Shown here: piece after piece, positions 26,908-35,707 of the stretch
How positions within the stretch are numbered: the first letter of the stretch is position 1
Layout: each line of letters opens with the position of its first letter
Assembly: GCA_964498725.1 (NCBI GenBank)
Contig: CAZCHS010000007.1
Coordinates: 1-64,000 of the forward strand
Source: JAFGTP01 sp964498725
Lineage (GTDB): Bacteria > Fidelibacterota > UBA2242 > JAFGTP01
Reading direction: 5' to 3'
Length of the DNA: 64,000 nucleotides
Notes under the pieces: model-generated
What the model was told of the DNA's origin: nothing
What the model saw: only the letters and a program-made list of their open reading frames with translations
The model's database searches: none
Program-made: the position numbers and the translations under genes

Positions 26908-27489
26908 TCACTTGTTTCCTTCCAACACAAATATCACTCGCACCCCGGCAACGCTAAGTACAGGATTTACATTACAGTATAACTCAAGTCCAGCTCCCAA
27001 CTCCCGAATCGGTGTGAACATTACCTGCCCATTTAGGGTTAATCCGATCGAGGTGTAGCTGTCCCACTCATCTCGCTCATGGTCAAACCGATCCAACCCC
27101 CACACAATAGCCGGTCCCACTGCTACAGCAAGACGTCCCCACCTATTTGCTATCGTCATTCCCTGCCCAACATTGATCGAGTTAACATGAGTTGCAGTCC
27201 CGCTGATTGTAAAGTCTGTACTTCTCTGAAACCCAACCTGCCAAGTATACTTACGTCCGAAGTATGCTGTAACACCGACGCCCAAGTCAAGGGGGATATC
27301 GACAAACCCAATACCCGCAGAAAACCATCCACTATCATGCTCAGTGGAGACAGAATCAACTTGCTGAGCCTGTACACTCAAAGGAATGAAGAAAAGAAGC
27401 GTTATAGCAACTGTGGTGTTAAGTTTGTTTACTGCTGCTTCATACAGAGATTCAAGTAGATTATGAATATCATGACCTACTGTATACAC
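26908..27489 (-). CDS. Small outer-membrane beta-barrel-like protein
   Basis: A 193-aa open frame between two copies of the interspersed repeat. A signal-peptide-like segment (TTVAITLLFFIPLSVQA, about residues 25-41) ends at AQQ, so the real start may lie downstream of the first ATG, or the first 24 residues may be spurious. The mature part is Gly/aromatic-rich with alternating strands (WFSAGIGFVDIPLDLGVGV, AYFGRKYTWQVGF, LGAGLELY), the appearance of an OmpA/OmpW-like barrel. Its base composition and repeat flanks differ from neighbouring genes, suggesting an inserted accessory segment. Function unknown. Confidence 0.55.
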   Translation of the reverse strand: MYTVGHDIHNLLESLYEAAVNKLNTTVAITLLFFIPLSVQAQQVDSVSTEHDSGWFSAGIGFVDIPLDLGVGVTAYFGRKYTWQVGFQRSTDFTISGTATHVNSINVGQGMTIANRWGRLAVAVGPAIVWGLDRFDHERDEWDSYTSIGLTLNGQVMFTPIRELGAGLELYCNVNPVLSVAGVRVIFVLEGNK

Positions 27490-27638
27490 TATTTCTCCAT
27501 GTTTTTATGTAGCCAAACTTATATTAGCCTGCTTGAAATTTAATCTTGTGCTTAAAATTGCCATTTTCTGATCCCTCTGCTTTAGACTTTTTATTTTAAG
27601 TCTTCAAAACACGAATATCAAGAAAAACCTAGACTATT

Positions 27639-27768
27639 CACTCGTTCCCAAATTGAATTTGGGAACGCAACCTCCCGAAGCTTCGGAACTGGCCCCCAGT
27701 CCCCAGTCCCCAGTCCCCAGCACCCAGCGACCAGAAACCAGCACAACCCTTTGCAAGGTTTCCATTCG
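27639..27768. repeat. Long interspersed repeat, copy B (130 bp)
   Basis: Direct copy of the 26598-26828 element: the same 11-base-arm inverted repeat, the CCGAAGCTTCGG palindrome, the CCCCAG tract and the ACCCTTTGCAAGGTTTCCATTCG end. It lies in the 442-base gene-free stretch 27490-27931; the rest of that stretch is AT-rich, presumably the promoter region of the response-regulator/hydrogenase operon, with no clear motif. Confidence 0.85.
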
Positions 27769-27931
27769 TAGGATGTTTGTCTGGGTATCTTTCTTCTATC
27801 TATCAGACAAACTCCTATAGCAAAAGTAAAAACATCTGATTTCACAAAACGCTTTTGTCTGATTTACATAGCTTACCATTAAGCGCGAACTTTATAACAA
27901 GTTACGCAACAAATTTATTTCCGGTATATTA

Positions 27932-28300
27932 ATGAAAGTAGTAATCGCAGACGACTCAAAAGTATTAATTGACCATTTATCAGAAAATCTGGTGGATATC
28001 GGTGGTGTTAACATCATCGGCGAGGCTGAGGATACCGATGGCGCAATTGCTATGATCCTGTCTAAAAAACCCGATGTGGCGATTGTTGATATCAAGATGC
28101 CGGGTGATGGCGGCATTCATGTACTGGAAGAAGTCAAAAAATCCAATCCTAACATAAAAGTGATCATATTTACCAATTATCCCTATCACCAATATCGGGA
28201 AAAAGCCTATGAAAAAGGGGCTGATTATTTTTTTGATAAATCTGGTGAAATGAAGAAAATGCTGGACACGATCAAAGCATTAAAAGATAAAGAGAATTAA
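27932..28300 (+). CDS. Single-domain response regulator (receiver only)
   Basis: A 122-aa CheY-like receiver. Acidic pair Asp7-Asp8 (IADDSK), phosphoacceptor Asp53 (IVDIKMPG), Thr in VIIFTNYP and the conserved Lys in FFDKSGE near 110 are all present. There is no output domain. Its stop codon lies only 23 bases before the first hydrogenase-module gene, so it is probably the first gene of that operon. A membrane histidine kinase is encoded at the operon's 3' end (40927-42267), which suggests a cognate pair. How a receiver without a DNA-binding domain would act is open. Confidence 0.93.
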   Translation: MKVVIADDSKVLIDHLSENLVDIGGVNIIGEAEDTDGAIAMILSKKPDVAIVDIKMPGDGGIHVLEEVKKSNPNIKVIIFTNYPYHQYREKAYEKGADYFFDKSGEMKKMLDTIKALKDKEN

Positions 28301-28323
28301 TATTAATCGGGCGGAGGAATGAA

Positions 28324-29340
28324 ATGCTCGTCAAAGTAAAAGATTTTCAAGATTTTTTGAACAGTTGCAAAGAAAAGATGCCCCAGGGCCTCAGCCAGGT
28401 AATTGTTCCCGTCAAACCGCTGGAAGACAAAGACCACAAGTATTTTGTTGAAATCGGCAAAGCGGATGATGTGGTCCTCAATAGTTACCGGACGGTAGAG
28501 CCGCTGCGAATGTTGTTTTATCAACCCCGTGTGCAGGTATATCCCTACGACAAAAAACCGGCGAAACGGCTGATTGTCGGGGTTAAAGGCTGTGATTTGA
28601 ATTCCCTGCGCCTGGTGGACAAAGCGCTGGTTAATGAGGATTTTATTGATCCTGATTACAAGTACTGGCGGGACAATAGTTATATCATCAGCACTGATTG
28701 CCGGGAATATGGGGAATCCTGCCACTGTACCGTCTTAGAAGGCCAGCCCTGGGCGGAAAAAGGCTATGATATTAATATGGCCCGGGTGGAAGATTATTAC
28801 CTGCTGGATACCGGCAGTGAAAAAGGCGAGGAACTGCTGGCCATTCTCAAAAAACATGTGACCATTGAACCGGCTTCGGAACGCTTAAAAGAATTGCGCT
28901 CTTCACAACGGGAAGCCATGAAACAAAAAGTGGCTGATCAGAACAAAGCCTTTGACCTGCAAAATTACAAGGAACTGCGCCAATACCCCATGGAATTATG
29001 GAAAAAGGAATCGAAAGATTGTATCGGTTGCGGCGCCTGCACCAATAGTTGCTGCACCTGTTACTGCATCATTGTCAATGATGAGACCAAAGCTGAAAAA
29101 TTCACAAAAGTCCGGTCAACAGATTCCTGTCAAATCAACGGCTACGCCATGGTGGCTGGTGGTGACACACCGCGTCCCCACATGTATCAGCGCTTTCGCA
29201 ATCGTTATCTGTGTAAGTTTGATTACATGAAAAAGCAGTTCGAATTACTGGGCTGCCAGGGTTGCGGCCGTTGTATTGATGCCTGTGTGGCGGAAATTGA
29301 TATTCGTGAAGTGATCAAGAATCTGGCGTCAGCAGGGTAA
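28324..29340 (+). CDS. Sulfhydrogenase beta-type iron-sulfur subunit (HydB/AsrA-like)
   Basis: A 338-aa cytoplasmic electron-transfer protein of the 4Fe-4S dicluster type found as beta subunit of group 3b sulfhydrogenases and as AsrA of anaerobic sulfite reductase. Two cluster motifs are seen: Cys233, Cys236, Cys239, Cys243 (CIGCGACTNSC) and Cys311, Cys314, Cys317, Cys321 (CQGCGRCIDAC). An extra Cys run (CCTCYC) follows the first. It likely relays electrons between the flavin subunit encoded next and the hydrogenase core. Ribosome site GGAGGAA. The gene ends 68 bases before a duplicated contig edge and N gap. Confidence 0.88.
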   Translation: MLVKVKDFQDFLNSCKEKMPQGLSQVIVPVKPLEDKDHKYFVEIGKADDVVLNSYRTVEPLRMLFYQPRVQVYPYDKKPAKRLIVGVKGCDLNSLRLVDKALVNEDFIDPDYKYWRDNSYIISTDCREYGESCHCTVLEGQPWAEKGYDINMARVEDYYLLDTGSEKGEELLAILKKHVTIEPASERLKELRSSQREAMKQKVADQNKAFDLQNYKELRQYPMELWKKESKDCIGCGACTNSCCTCYCIIVNDETKAEKFTKVRSTDSCQINGYAMVAGGDTPRPHMYQRFRNRYLCKFDYMKKQFELLGCQGCGRCIDACVAEIDIREVIKNLASAG

Positions 29341-29407
29341 GGTAATGTTGTCCGCGAATATTTCATGGCCAGAAAACACCGCGCCCCTATGCGTATTTAC
29401 GGATTAA

Positions 29408-29617
29408 AAAAATTTAGGAGATATAAATGTCTGAAAAAAATCCTTTTAAAACCATTGCTGCANNNNNNNNNNNNNNNNNNNNNNNNNNNNNNNNNNNNNN
29501 NNNNNNNNNNNNNNNNNNNNNNNNNNNNNNNNNNNNNNNNNNNNNNNNNNNNNNNNNNNNNNAAAAATTTAGGAGATATAAATGTCTGAAAAAAATCCTT
29601 TTAAAACCATTGCTGCA
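29408..29617. other. Assembly gap (100 N) flanked by identical 55-base contig ends
   Basis: Bases 29463-29562 are N. The 55 bases before the gap (29408-29462) and the 55 after it (29563-29617) are identical, and include the ribosome site and first codons of the HydG-like gene. This pattern is expected when two overlapping contigs are scaffolded without being merged. The true sequence probably has one copy and no gap. The ATG at 29427 is therefore an artefact copy of the start at 29582. Confidence 0.92.
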
Positions 29618-30409
29618 AAAGTCACAAAAGTTGTGGAGGAATCCCCGCTGATCCGCACGCTGCGGGTTGATCCGGAAGAGGAGTTCAAATTCCTCACCGG
29701 CCAGTTTGCTGAAGTCAGTGTGCCGGATATTGGCGAAGGTCCTTTCACGCCGTCATCTTCACAATTTGATGACGAGGTTTTGGAATTCACTATTATGAAA
29801 GCCGGTTTTGTGACAGAGCATATTCATAAAATCAAGGTGGGAGACCGGGTTGGCCTGCGCGGCCCTTTTGGCACCAATTATCCCATTGATGACTGGCATG
29901 GAAAAGATGTTTTGATCATGGGTGGCGGAGTTGGATTAGCGCCGACACGGTCATTATTTCTCTCCCTGGTTCACCAGGTGGATAAGTACAAGAGTATTAC
30001 CTTTCTGACCGGCGCCCGTACACCCGGTGATATGATTTTTAAGGACGCCATTGAGGAATGGAAAAAAATCGATAAGGTCAATATTATTTCTGCTGTGGAC
30101 AAAGTTCCCGAAGGGGAAGAGTGGTGCGGTGAGACCTGCCTAATCACCAAATTGCTGGATAAAATTGATATTGATCCCAAAGATAATCCCGCTGTGGTTT
30201 GCGGTCCGCCGATCATGATGAAATTCGGCACCATGGACCTGTTGAAATACGGCTATGCGGACAAGGACATCTATCTTTCCATGGAAAAGAAAATGTATTG
30301 CGGGCACGGCCAGTGTCGTCATTGCGTAATGGGTAAATATTATGCCTGCAAAGACGGGGCTGTGTTCACTTACGATAAAATTAAAAACGAGGAGAATATC
30401 TGGGAATGA
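29582..30409 (+). CDS. Sulfhydrogenase gamma-type FAD/NAD(P)-binding subunit (HydG/AsrB-like)
   Basis: A 275-aa oxidoreductase of the ferredoxin-NADP-reductase superfamily. An N-terminal FAD barrel (5-105) with the atypical flavin loop PFTPSSS is followed by the NAD(P) domain with GGGVGLAP (114-121) and CGPPIMM near 211. A C-terminal [2Fe-2S] motif has Cys240, Cys245, Cys248 and Cys256. This is the diaphorase subunit of group 3b hydrogenases; here it precedes a group 4 core. It overlaps the next gene by four bases. NAD versus NADP preference cannot be read securely. Confidence 0.9.
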   Translation: MSEKNPFKTIAAKVTKVVEESPLIRTLRVDPEEEFKFLTGQFAEVSVPDIGEGPFTPSSSQFDDEVLEFTIMKAGFVTEHIHKIKVGDRVGLRGPFGTNYPIDDWHGKDVLIMGGGVGLAPTRSLFLSLVHQVDKYKSITFLTGARTPGDMIFKDAIEEWKKIDKVNIISAVDKVPEGEEWCGETCLITKLLDKIDIDPKDNPAVVCGPPIMMKFGTMDLLKYGYADKDIYLSMEKKMYCGHGQCRHCVMGKYYACKDGAVFTYDKIKNEENIWE

Positions 30410-30909
30410 AAAAATTATTGATTGATATTCCTGAATTAATGAAAGCAAATCTCTCTGCTGAAGAGATAAAATGTGAGTATTTTTACCATCGTGAAAATGC
30501 CGGCGGCTTATCTCTGATGGAAGTGGCGGAATTTGCTGTTTATTGTCGTCAATGCAAAGAGGCTTTTTGTGTGACGGTCTGTCCCAAAGATGCCCTGGAG
30601 CATCGTGACGACGGTCTGATTGTCAAACACAATATGCGCTGTGTGGGCTGCAAAAGCTGTACGCTGGCCTGTCCTTTCGGCACTATTTTTCCGGAAGTGA
30701 TGAATTATATTACATCTAAATGTGATCTCTGCCTGAAAAAACTTGAAAAAGATCCGGATTACATACCGCTCTGTGTTTCTTCGACACCGGAAAAAATTCT
30801 GGAAATGCGGGAGATTGAAGCGGAAAATCCCAGGGAGTCCCTCTTCTTCTACGGCGATCACATCGCGATCAAAGCCAATGACTGGAGATATAAGGAGGAC
30901 AAAAGATGA
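30406..30909 (+). CDS. Polyferredoxin-type electron-transfer subunit (HycB/CooF-like)
   Basis: A 167-aa iron-sulfur protein. Cysteines occur as CRQCKEAFCVTVCP (47-60), CVGCKSCTLACP (79-90), CDLC (106-109) and Cys123. This is the arrangement of HycB/CooF/DMSO-reductase-type subunits carrying three or four [4Fe-4S] clusters. No export signal is present, so it acts on the cytoplasmic side. Its place between the HydB/HydG pair and the membrane hydrogenase genes suggests it wires the NAD(P)H module to the hydrogenase. It overlaps both neighbours by four bases. Confidence 0.88.
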   Translation: MKKLLIDIPELMKANLSAEEIKCEYFYHRENAGGLSLMEVAEFAVYCRQCKEAFCVTVCPKDALEHRDDGLIVKHNMRCVGCKSCTLACPFGTIFPEVMNYITSKCDLCLKKLEKDPDYIPLCVSSTPEKILEMREIEAENPRESLFFYGDHIAIKANDWRYKEDKR

Positions 30910-31832
30910 TACTGAAAGATTTATTTTATCTCTTTGTGTTCCCAGGATTTTTATTTGTAGCTGTGCTGGGTCTGCTGGTGGGATGGGTTGACCGTAAAGT
31001 CAGCGCCCGGTTCCAGTTTCGTGTGGGGCCGCCGCTCTTTCAGAATTTCAATGATTTTTTTAAACTGCTGGGTAAGCAAACCATTATTGTGAAAGATAGT
31101 GTAAAATCCCTGTTTATTGCCGCGCCCCTGGTGGCATTTGGCACCCTTTGCCTGATATCGACAATGCTGGGTATGGCGCTCTTTTTTAACAGTGGCTATC
31201 ATGGTGATCTACTGGTGATCATGTACCTGATGATGGTTTTTTCTGTCATGTTGGTATTAGGCGGTATAGCTACCGGAAACGTTTTTGCCAGTATCGGCGC
31301 CGGCCGTGAAGTGAAATTATTGCTGGCAGATGAGTTGGTTTTCATTTTTGTCTGTTTGATCCCAATCGTCAAAGCCGGCTATTCAATCAATCTGGAGGAA
31401 ATAATCGCGGCCCAAAGCGACGGTGTATTTATCGGCTCTGTTTCGGGGGTGATCGGATTCCTGGCCGGATTGCTCTGTATTCAGGCGAAAATGGCCCTGC
31501 GGCCTTTTGATATTGCCGAAGCGGAAACCGAGATTGTGGAAGGTCCTTTGATGGAATATTCCGGCCCTTTGCTGGCCTTTTGGAAGCTGAATCAGCATAT
31601 CATGTATGTGGCCTATCCAATGGTCCTGATCATCCTATTTATGGGTGGATTTAATTTGCAGGGTCTCGGTATTCTCTGGGCGATTCTAAAATATCTCCTC
31701 ATTGTCGTGCTGATTATCATTATCAAAAATACAAATCCGAGATTACAGATCGATAGCGCCCTGAAATTTTTCTGGCGGATTTTAGCGCCCCTGGCTTTTA
31801 TCGGGTTAATCTTAGCAGTGTTAGGAGTATAA
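30906..31832 (+). CDS. Membrane anchor subunit, NuoH/EchB/HyfC-like
   Basis: A 308-aa polytopic membrane protein (about eight helices) homologous to complex I NuoH and to EchB, HycD and MbhM of group 4 hydrogenases. Family signatures are GWVDRKVSARFQFRVGPP (near 27-44) and RPFDIAEAETEIVEGPLMEYSG (near 199-220), the conserved quinone-site loop region with its Glu residues. It docks the hydrogenase small and large subunits to the membrane. ATG overlaps the previous stop; the next gene starts two bases on. Confidence 0.94.
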   Translation: MILKDLFYLFVFPGFLFVAVLGLLVGWVDRKVSARFQFRVGPPLFQNFNDFFKLLGKQTIIVKDSVKSLFIAAPLVAFGTLCLISTMLGMALFFNSGYHGDLLVIMYLMMVFSVMLVLGGIATGNVFASIGAGREVKLLLADELVFIFVCLIPIVKAGYSINLEEIIAAQSDGVFIGSVSGVIGFLAGLLCIQAKMALRPFDIAEAETEIVEGPLMEYSGPLLAFWKLNQHIMYVAYPMVLIILFMGGFNLQGLGILWAILKYLLIVVLIIIIKNTNPRLQIDSALKFFWRILAPLAFIGLILAVLGV

Positions 31833-31833
31833 T

Positions 31834-32253
31834 ATGGGTTGGTATAATAAACGCTTATCAAAGTCCTTGTGGGTTTTTCATGTCAGTGGATCGCCCTGTA
31901 ACAATTGCGATATTGAAATCCTGGATTTGCTGACACCGAAATTTGATGTGGAAAGACTGGGAATAAAATTGGTTGGCTCTATTCGTCATGCCGATGTAAT
32001 TCTGATGACCGGTGTCATGAACAAGAAAGTTGCGCCAAAGATCAAGCGGCTGTACGCTCAGGCGCCGAAGCCCATCTTTGTTGTGGCGGTGGGCTCTTGT
32101 CCCGCTTCCCGGATAAATTTCAAAAAAAGTTACAATATCGTGGAAAAAATTGAAGATGTCATCCCCATTGACATGTACATTCCCGGATGCCCGCCGAAAC
32201 CCGAGGCCATGATCGAAGGTGTTGCCAAACTTATAGGAGTTTTGAATGGATAA
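31834..32253 (+). CDS. [NiFe] hydrogenase small subunit, NuoB/EchC/MbhJ-like
   Basis: A 139-aa subunit carrying the single proximal [4Fe-4S] cluster of group 4 hydrogenases and complex I. Ligands are Cys22 and Cys25 (SPCNNCDIE), Cys89 (VGSCPAS) and Cys119 (PGCPPKP). In NuoB the first pair is adjacent (CC); the CxxC spacing here is the hydrogenase form. No twin-arginine signal is present, so it faces the cytoplasm. It overlaps the NuoC-like gene by eight bases. Confidence 0.95.
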   Translation: MGWYNKRLSKSLWVFHVSGSPCNNCDIEILDLLTPKFDVERLGIKLVGSIRHADVILMTGVMNKKVAPKIKRLYAQAPKPIFVVAVGSCPASRINFKKSYNIVEKIEDVIPIDMYIPGCPPKPEAMIEGVAKLIGVLNG

Positions 32254-32677
32254 ACTAAATAAGTTCATCGAAGATGTGGGTGACAAGATCACCAATAAGA
32301 TCGATAAAAAACGCAGATTTTATTTTAATGTGAAAAACGAAGACTTGCGGGAAATCGTGGAAATTTTATTTAATGATATAGGCTGCCGCCTGTCAACCGC
32401 CACCGGGATGGAAATGGAACACGGGCTGGAGATTTTGTATCATTTTTCCGATGATGAAACCGGGCAGTACTATTGCCCCCGTCTGGTGATCGAAAACAAA
32501 GAAAAACCGGAAGCCAATTCCATTGTGCCGATAGTCAAAGGCGCCGAATGGATCGAACGGGAAATTTTTGATTTTTGGGGGGTTAATTTCATCGATCATC
32601 CGCGGATGGAACGATTGCTGGCATTACATCACCCGGAAAAGTTGGATAAACCGCTTAGAATGGAGGAGAAGAAATGA
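32246..32677 (+). CDS. NuoC/EchD/MbhK-like subunit
   Basis: A 143-aa protein of the complex I 30-kDa family. The C-terminal half contains EWIEREIFDFWGVNFIDHPRME, cut here as EREIFDFWG (near 107-115) and HPRMERLL, the family signature of the form ER E..D..G..F..HP. The N-terminal half is variable, as in hydrogenase members. It binds alongside the large subunit. It overlaps the large-subunit gene by four bases (ATGA). Confidence 0.92.
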   Translation: MDKLNKFIEDVGDKITNKIDKKRRFYFNVKNEDLREIVEILFNDIGCRLSTATGMEMEHGLEILYHFSDDETGQYYCPRLVIENKEKPEANSIVPIVKGAEWIEREIFDFWGVNFIDHPRMERLLALHHPEKLDKPLRMEEKK

Positions 32678-33855
32678 GTGGAAACAGAGTACCGGTAGGT
32701 CCATTTCACCCCTTACTGGAAGAAGCGGAATATTTTGAATTGACTGTTGACGGCGAAACCGTCGTTGATATTGATATGGAAATCGGCTGGATGCATCGCG
32801 GCCATGAATATCTTTCGGAGATGAGCACCTTTACACAATCCATCTACCTGGTGGAGAGAATTTGTGGAATTTGTTCTACCTCGCATCCCCTGGCCTGTGT
32901 TCACGCCGTCGAGGATATTGATAATATTGAAATTCCTGACCGGGGGCGGTACATCCGGAGCCTGGTGGGGGAATTGGAAAGAATACATTCGCATCTGTTG
33001 TGGCTTGGATTGGCCGGCCATTTTATCGGTTATGATACGGTGTGGATGTGGGCCTGGAAATACCGTGAACCGGTGCTGCAGATGATGGAATTGATTTCCG
33101 GTAACAGAAACCATTACGGAATCATGCGGGTTGGCGGTGTCAGCCGCGATGTGGAGCCGGAAAAATTGCCGGAACTGCATAAGCATCTTGATATGATCGA
33201 AGAAAAAATGAAAATGATCGCCAAAATCGCCAATGATGATCCGGTGCTGAAAAAACGGCTCAAGGGTGTTGGTGTGCTAACAAAAGAAGATGCGCGAAAT
33301 TATTGTGCCACCGGCCCCACTTCCCGCGCTTCCGGCGTCCGTGGCGATGTCCGCAAAGATGATCCTACTGATGCCTATGATCTGGTGGACTTCAAGGAAA
33401 TTGTCCTGCCTAATGGCGATGTCTATGATAAGTTGGTGGTGAGGGTTTTGGAGATCATTGAATCCATAAAAATATGTCGTCAATGCCTGGATAAATTAAA
33501 AGTGACCAAAGGCTCTTTCTGGAACAAAGTGGAAAATATATCAGAGGGTGAAGGCTGCGGACGGTATGAAGCGCCACGCGGTGAAGTTTTTCATTACATT
33601 CGCAGTGATGGCACCAATCGTCCCATCCGCCATAAAGTACGCGCTCCCAGTTATGTTAACATTCCCACTTATGAAGCCTCCTGCAAAGGCATCTCAATTT
33701 CCGACGCCCTGATCACGCTGGCGGCTGTTGACCCGTGCTATTGTTGTACGGAACGCTCCATGAAGATCAAGGATGTCAATAACCGGGAAGTGCCGGACCT
33801 GTTGACATTATCCAGAAATAAAACTGAAAAATTACGGAGGGAAATAAATGGCTGA
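32674..33855 (+). CDS. Group 4 [NiFe] hydrogenase large (catalytic) subunit
   Basis: A 393-aa protein of the NuoD/EchE/MbhL/HycE family. Both nickel-binding motifs are intact: L1 RICGICS (62-68; Cys64, Cys67) and L2 DPCYCC (353-358; Cys355, Cys358). Complex I NuoD lacks these four Cys, so this is a true hydrogenase. A tail of about 35 residues follows CCTER, consistent with proteolytic maturation by the endopeptidase encoded at 40466-40927. The position among Mrp-type genes is closest to the Mrp-linked Mbh group. The subtype needs a phylogeny. Confidence 0.95.
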   Translation: MSGNRVPVGPFHPLLEEAEYFELTVDGETVVDIDMEIGWMHRGHEYLSEMSTFTQSIYLVERICGICSTSHPLACVHAVEDIDNIEIPDRGRYIRSLVGELERIHSHLLWLGLAGHFIGYDTVWMWAWKYREPVLQMMELISGNRNHYGIMRVGGVSRDVEPEKLPELHKHLDMIEEKMKMIAKIANDDPVLKKRLKGVGVLTKEDARNYCATGPTSRASGVRGDVRKDDPTDAYDLVDFKEIVLPNGDVYDKLVVRVLEIIESIKICRQCLDKLKVTKGSFWNKVENISEGEGCGRYEAPRGEVFHYIRSDGTNRPIRHKVRAPSYVNIPTYEASCKGISISDALITLAAVDPCYCCTERSMKIKDVNNREVPDLLTLSRNKTEKLRREING

Positions 33856-35662
33856 TTATACCTTACTTTTGATTGCATTACCTGTAATCGTCGGAATTGT
33901 TAATATCTTCCTTCCGGTCATTCTGCGAAAAATATTGAACAGCGCGCTGCTGATCTATCTGCTCTATCCGGTTTATCTGCTCTTTCAAACCACCGGTTGG
34001 AATTATGAATTTATGAACACCACTATTTTTGCAGTGGATAGATTATCATTGATGACCCTGGTGTCGATTCAGGTAATTAGTTTGATCATATTCATTTTTC
34101 TTTTGAAAAGTCTGGATAAGGCCTATGAAAAAATCTTTATGGTTTTTTATCCGATGACAATTGGTGTCTGTAATGCCGCTGTCATGAGTGTTAATTCCTG
34201 GGCGCTGTTGATTGCCTGGGGATTGTCAGGCATCTTCCTTTTTCTCTTTGGATTAGTAGGGAAACAAAAAGGGAATTCTGAATCAGCAGTGAAGACCTTT
34301 TTACTGGTGGGCGGAAGTGATGTCTTGCTGATCCTCGGTCTGGTGCTGCTGCGTTATCTGGAATATTCTAATGGCTGGCAATTGTGGAATCTACAGCTGC
34401 CGGTGGTGGGAGAATTAGCGCGGGTGGCCTTTATTTGCTTAATGATCGCCTCCTTTGCCAAAGCCGGTGTTTTCCCGTTTCACACCTGGATGCCGGATTA
34501 CAGTAAAAATACCCTGACGGAAGCTGTGGCTTTTTTGCCGGCGGCCCTGGATAAATTACTGGGTATTTATTTGTTGGCGCGGCTGGTGATCTCAGTATTT
34601 GTTTTGAACACCACAATAAATTTAGTGCTCATGTCCATCGGTGCTTTTACCATAATCGCAGCGGTGATGATGGCGCTGATCCAGCATAATGGCAAAAAAT
34701 TGTTGGGTTATCACGCCGTGAGCCAGGTGGGCTACATGGTATTGGGAATCGGCAGTGGCAATGTGCTGGCTTTTGCCGGTGGTATTTTTCACCTGATCAA
34801 TAATGTGCTCTATAAAACAGGGCTCTTTCTCTCGATCGGTTCGGTTGAAAAACGGACCGGTACTGCCGATCTGGATGAGATGGGAGGACTGGGGAATAAA
34901 ATGTTCCTTACTTTTCTGCCAGCGCTGGTGGCTTCCTTGTCCATTTCCGGTATTCCACCCTTTAACGGCTTTTTCTCAAAATGGATGATTTACCAGGGAA
35001 TTCTGGACTTTGCCAAAGACTTAACACCGGGATTGCAGGTATGGGCGCTGGTTTGCCTGATTCTGGCGGTGTTCGGCAGTGCCCTGACCCTGGCCAGTTT
35101 CCTGAAATTTTTACATACGATTTTTCTGGGCAAACCACGGGAAAAATATAAGGATATTAAAGAGGCGCCGGCCAATCAGTGGATAGCAACCATGATCATC
35201 GCGTTATTTTGTATCGGGCTGGGACTTTTTGCCGTGAAAATTCCGCTGGAATCCCTGATCTATCCAGCGATGAATGATATGGGTATGGCGACTCCGGACT
35301 GGTTTGGGAGTTATAATCCTTTGCTGATCTTCGGCTTGATACTACTGGTCTTTATTCCGGGACTGATCTTTTTTCTGCTGATCAAAAATGTACGCTATGA
35401 TGAAATTTATCTGGGTGGTATGAAAGCCATTGAAAAATTTCGCGTCAGCGGTACCGGCTGGTATAATGAAGTTCGCAACATGCGTCCGCTCAAGGGCATT
35501 TACACGGCGGCGGAAATGAAGATATTTGATCTTTACAGTTGGTTGAAAAATATTGCCAAAGGATTAGGCAAACTTTTGAGTCTGCTGCATTTAGGACAAT
35601 TGCAATTCTATAATTTGTGGATAATCATCGGTGTAATGGTCTTGTTTTGGATGATAAAATAA
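33848..35662 (+). CDS. Large antiporter-like membrane subunit (NuoL/HyfB/MrpA-N type)
   Basis: A 604-aa polytopic protein of the proton-conducting-transporter family. The core is visible in AKAGVFPFHTWMPDYSKNTLTEA, cut here as FPFHTWMPDY (near 214-223), the GYHAVSQVGYMVLGIG segment and SISGIPPFNGFFSKW (near 363-377), with conserved Lys and His typical of ion-translocating channels. The C-terminal part adds extra helices and a soluble stretch, ending in a last helix. It overlaps the large-subunit gene by eight bases. It is the first of two such subunits in the operon. Confidence 0.92.
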   Translation: MADYTLLLIALPVIVGIVNIFLPVILRKILNSALLIYLLYPVYLLFQTTGWNYEFMNTTIFAVDRLSLMTLVSIQVISLIIFIFLLKSLDKAYEKIFMVFYPMTIGVCNAAVMSVNSWALLIAWGLSGIFLFLFGLVGKQKGNSESAVKTFLLVGGSDVLLILGLVLLRYLEYSNGWQLWNLQLPVVGELARVAFICLMIASFAKAGVFPFHTWMPDYSKNTLTEAVAFLPAALDKLLGIYLLARLVISVFVLNTTINLVLMSIGAFTIIAAVMMALIQHNGKKLLGYHAVSQVGYMVLGIGSGNVLAFAGGIFHLINNVLYKTGLFLSIGSVEKRTGTADLDEMGGLGNKMFLTFLPALVASLSISGIPPFNGFFSKWMIYQGILDFAKDLTPGLQVWALVCLILAVFGSALTLASFLKFLHTIFLGKPREKYKDIKEAPANQWIATMIIALFCIGLGLFAVKIPLESLIYPAMNDMGMATPDWFGSYNPLLIFGLILLVFIPGLIFFLLIKNVRYDEIYLGGMKAIEKFRVSGTGWYNEVRNMRPLKGIYTAAEMKIFDLYSWLKNIAKGLGKLLSLLHLGQLQFYNLWIIIGVMVLFWMIK

Positions 35663-35707
35663 TGAATAGCCACAGGATACAATGGAATTAGATATGAAGT
35701 TTTTTAA

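Noticed and set aside
29365..29651. Two 74-codon frames running through the N block
   Set aside because: They exist only because the N run is translated as unknown residues and because contig ends are duplicated. They are not genes.
32674..33855. Possibility that the hydrogenase region is complex I
   Set aside because: The NuoD-like subunit keeps both CxxC nickel motifs, the NuoB-like subunit has CxxC rather than CC, and a maturation protease is present. NuoE/F/G are absent.
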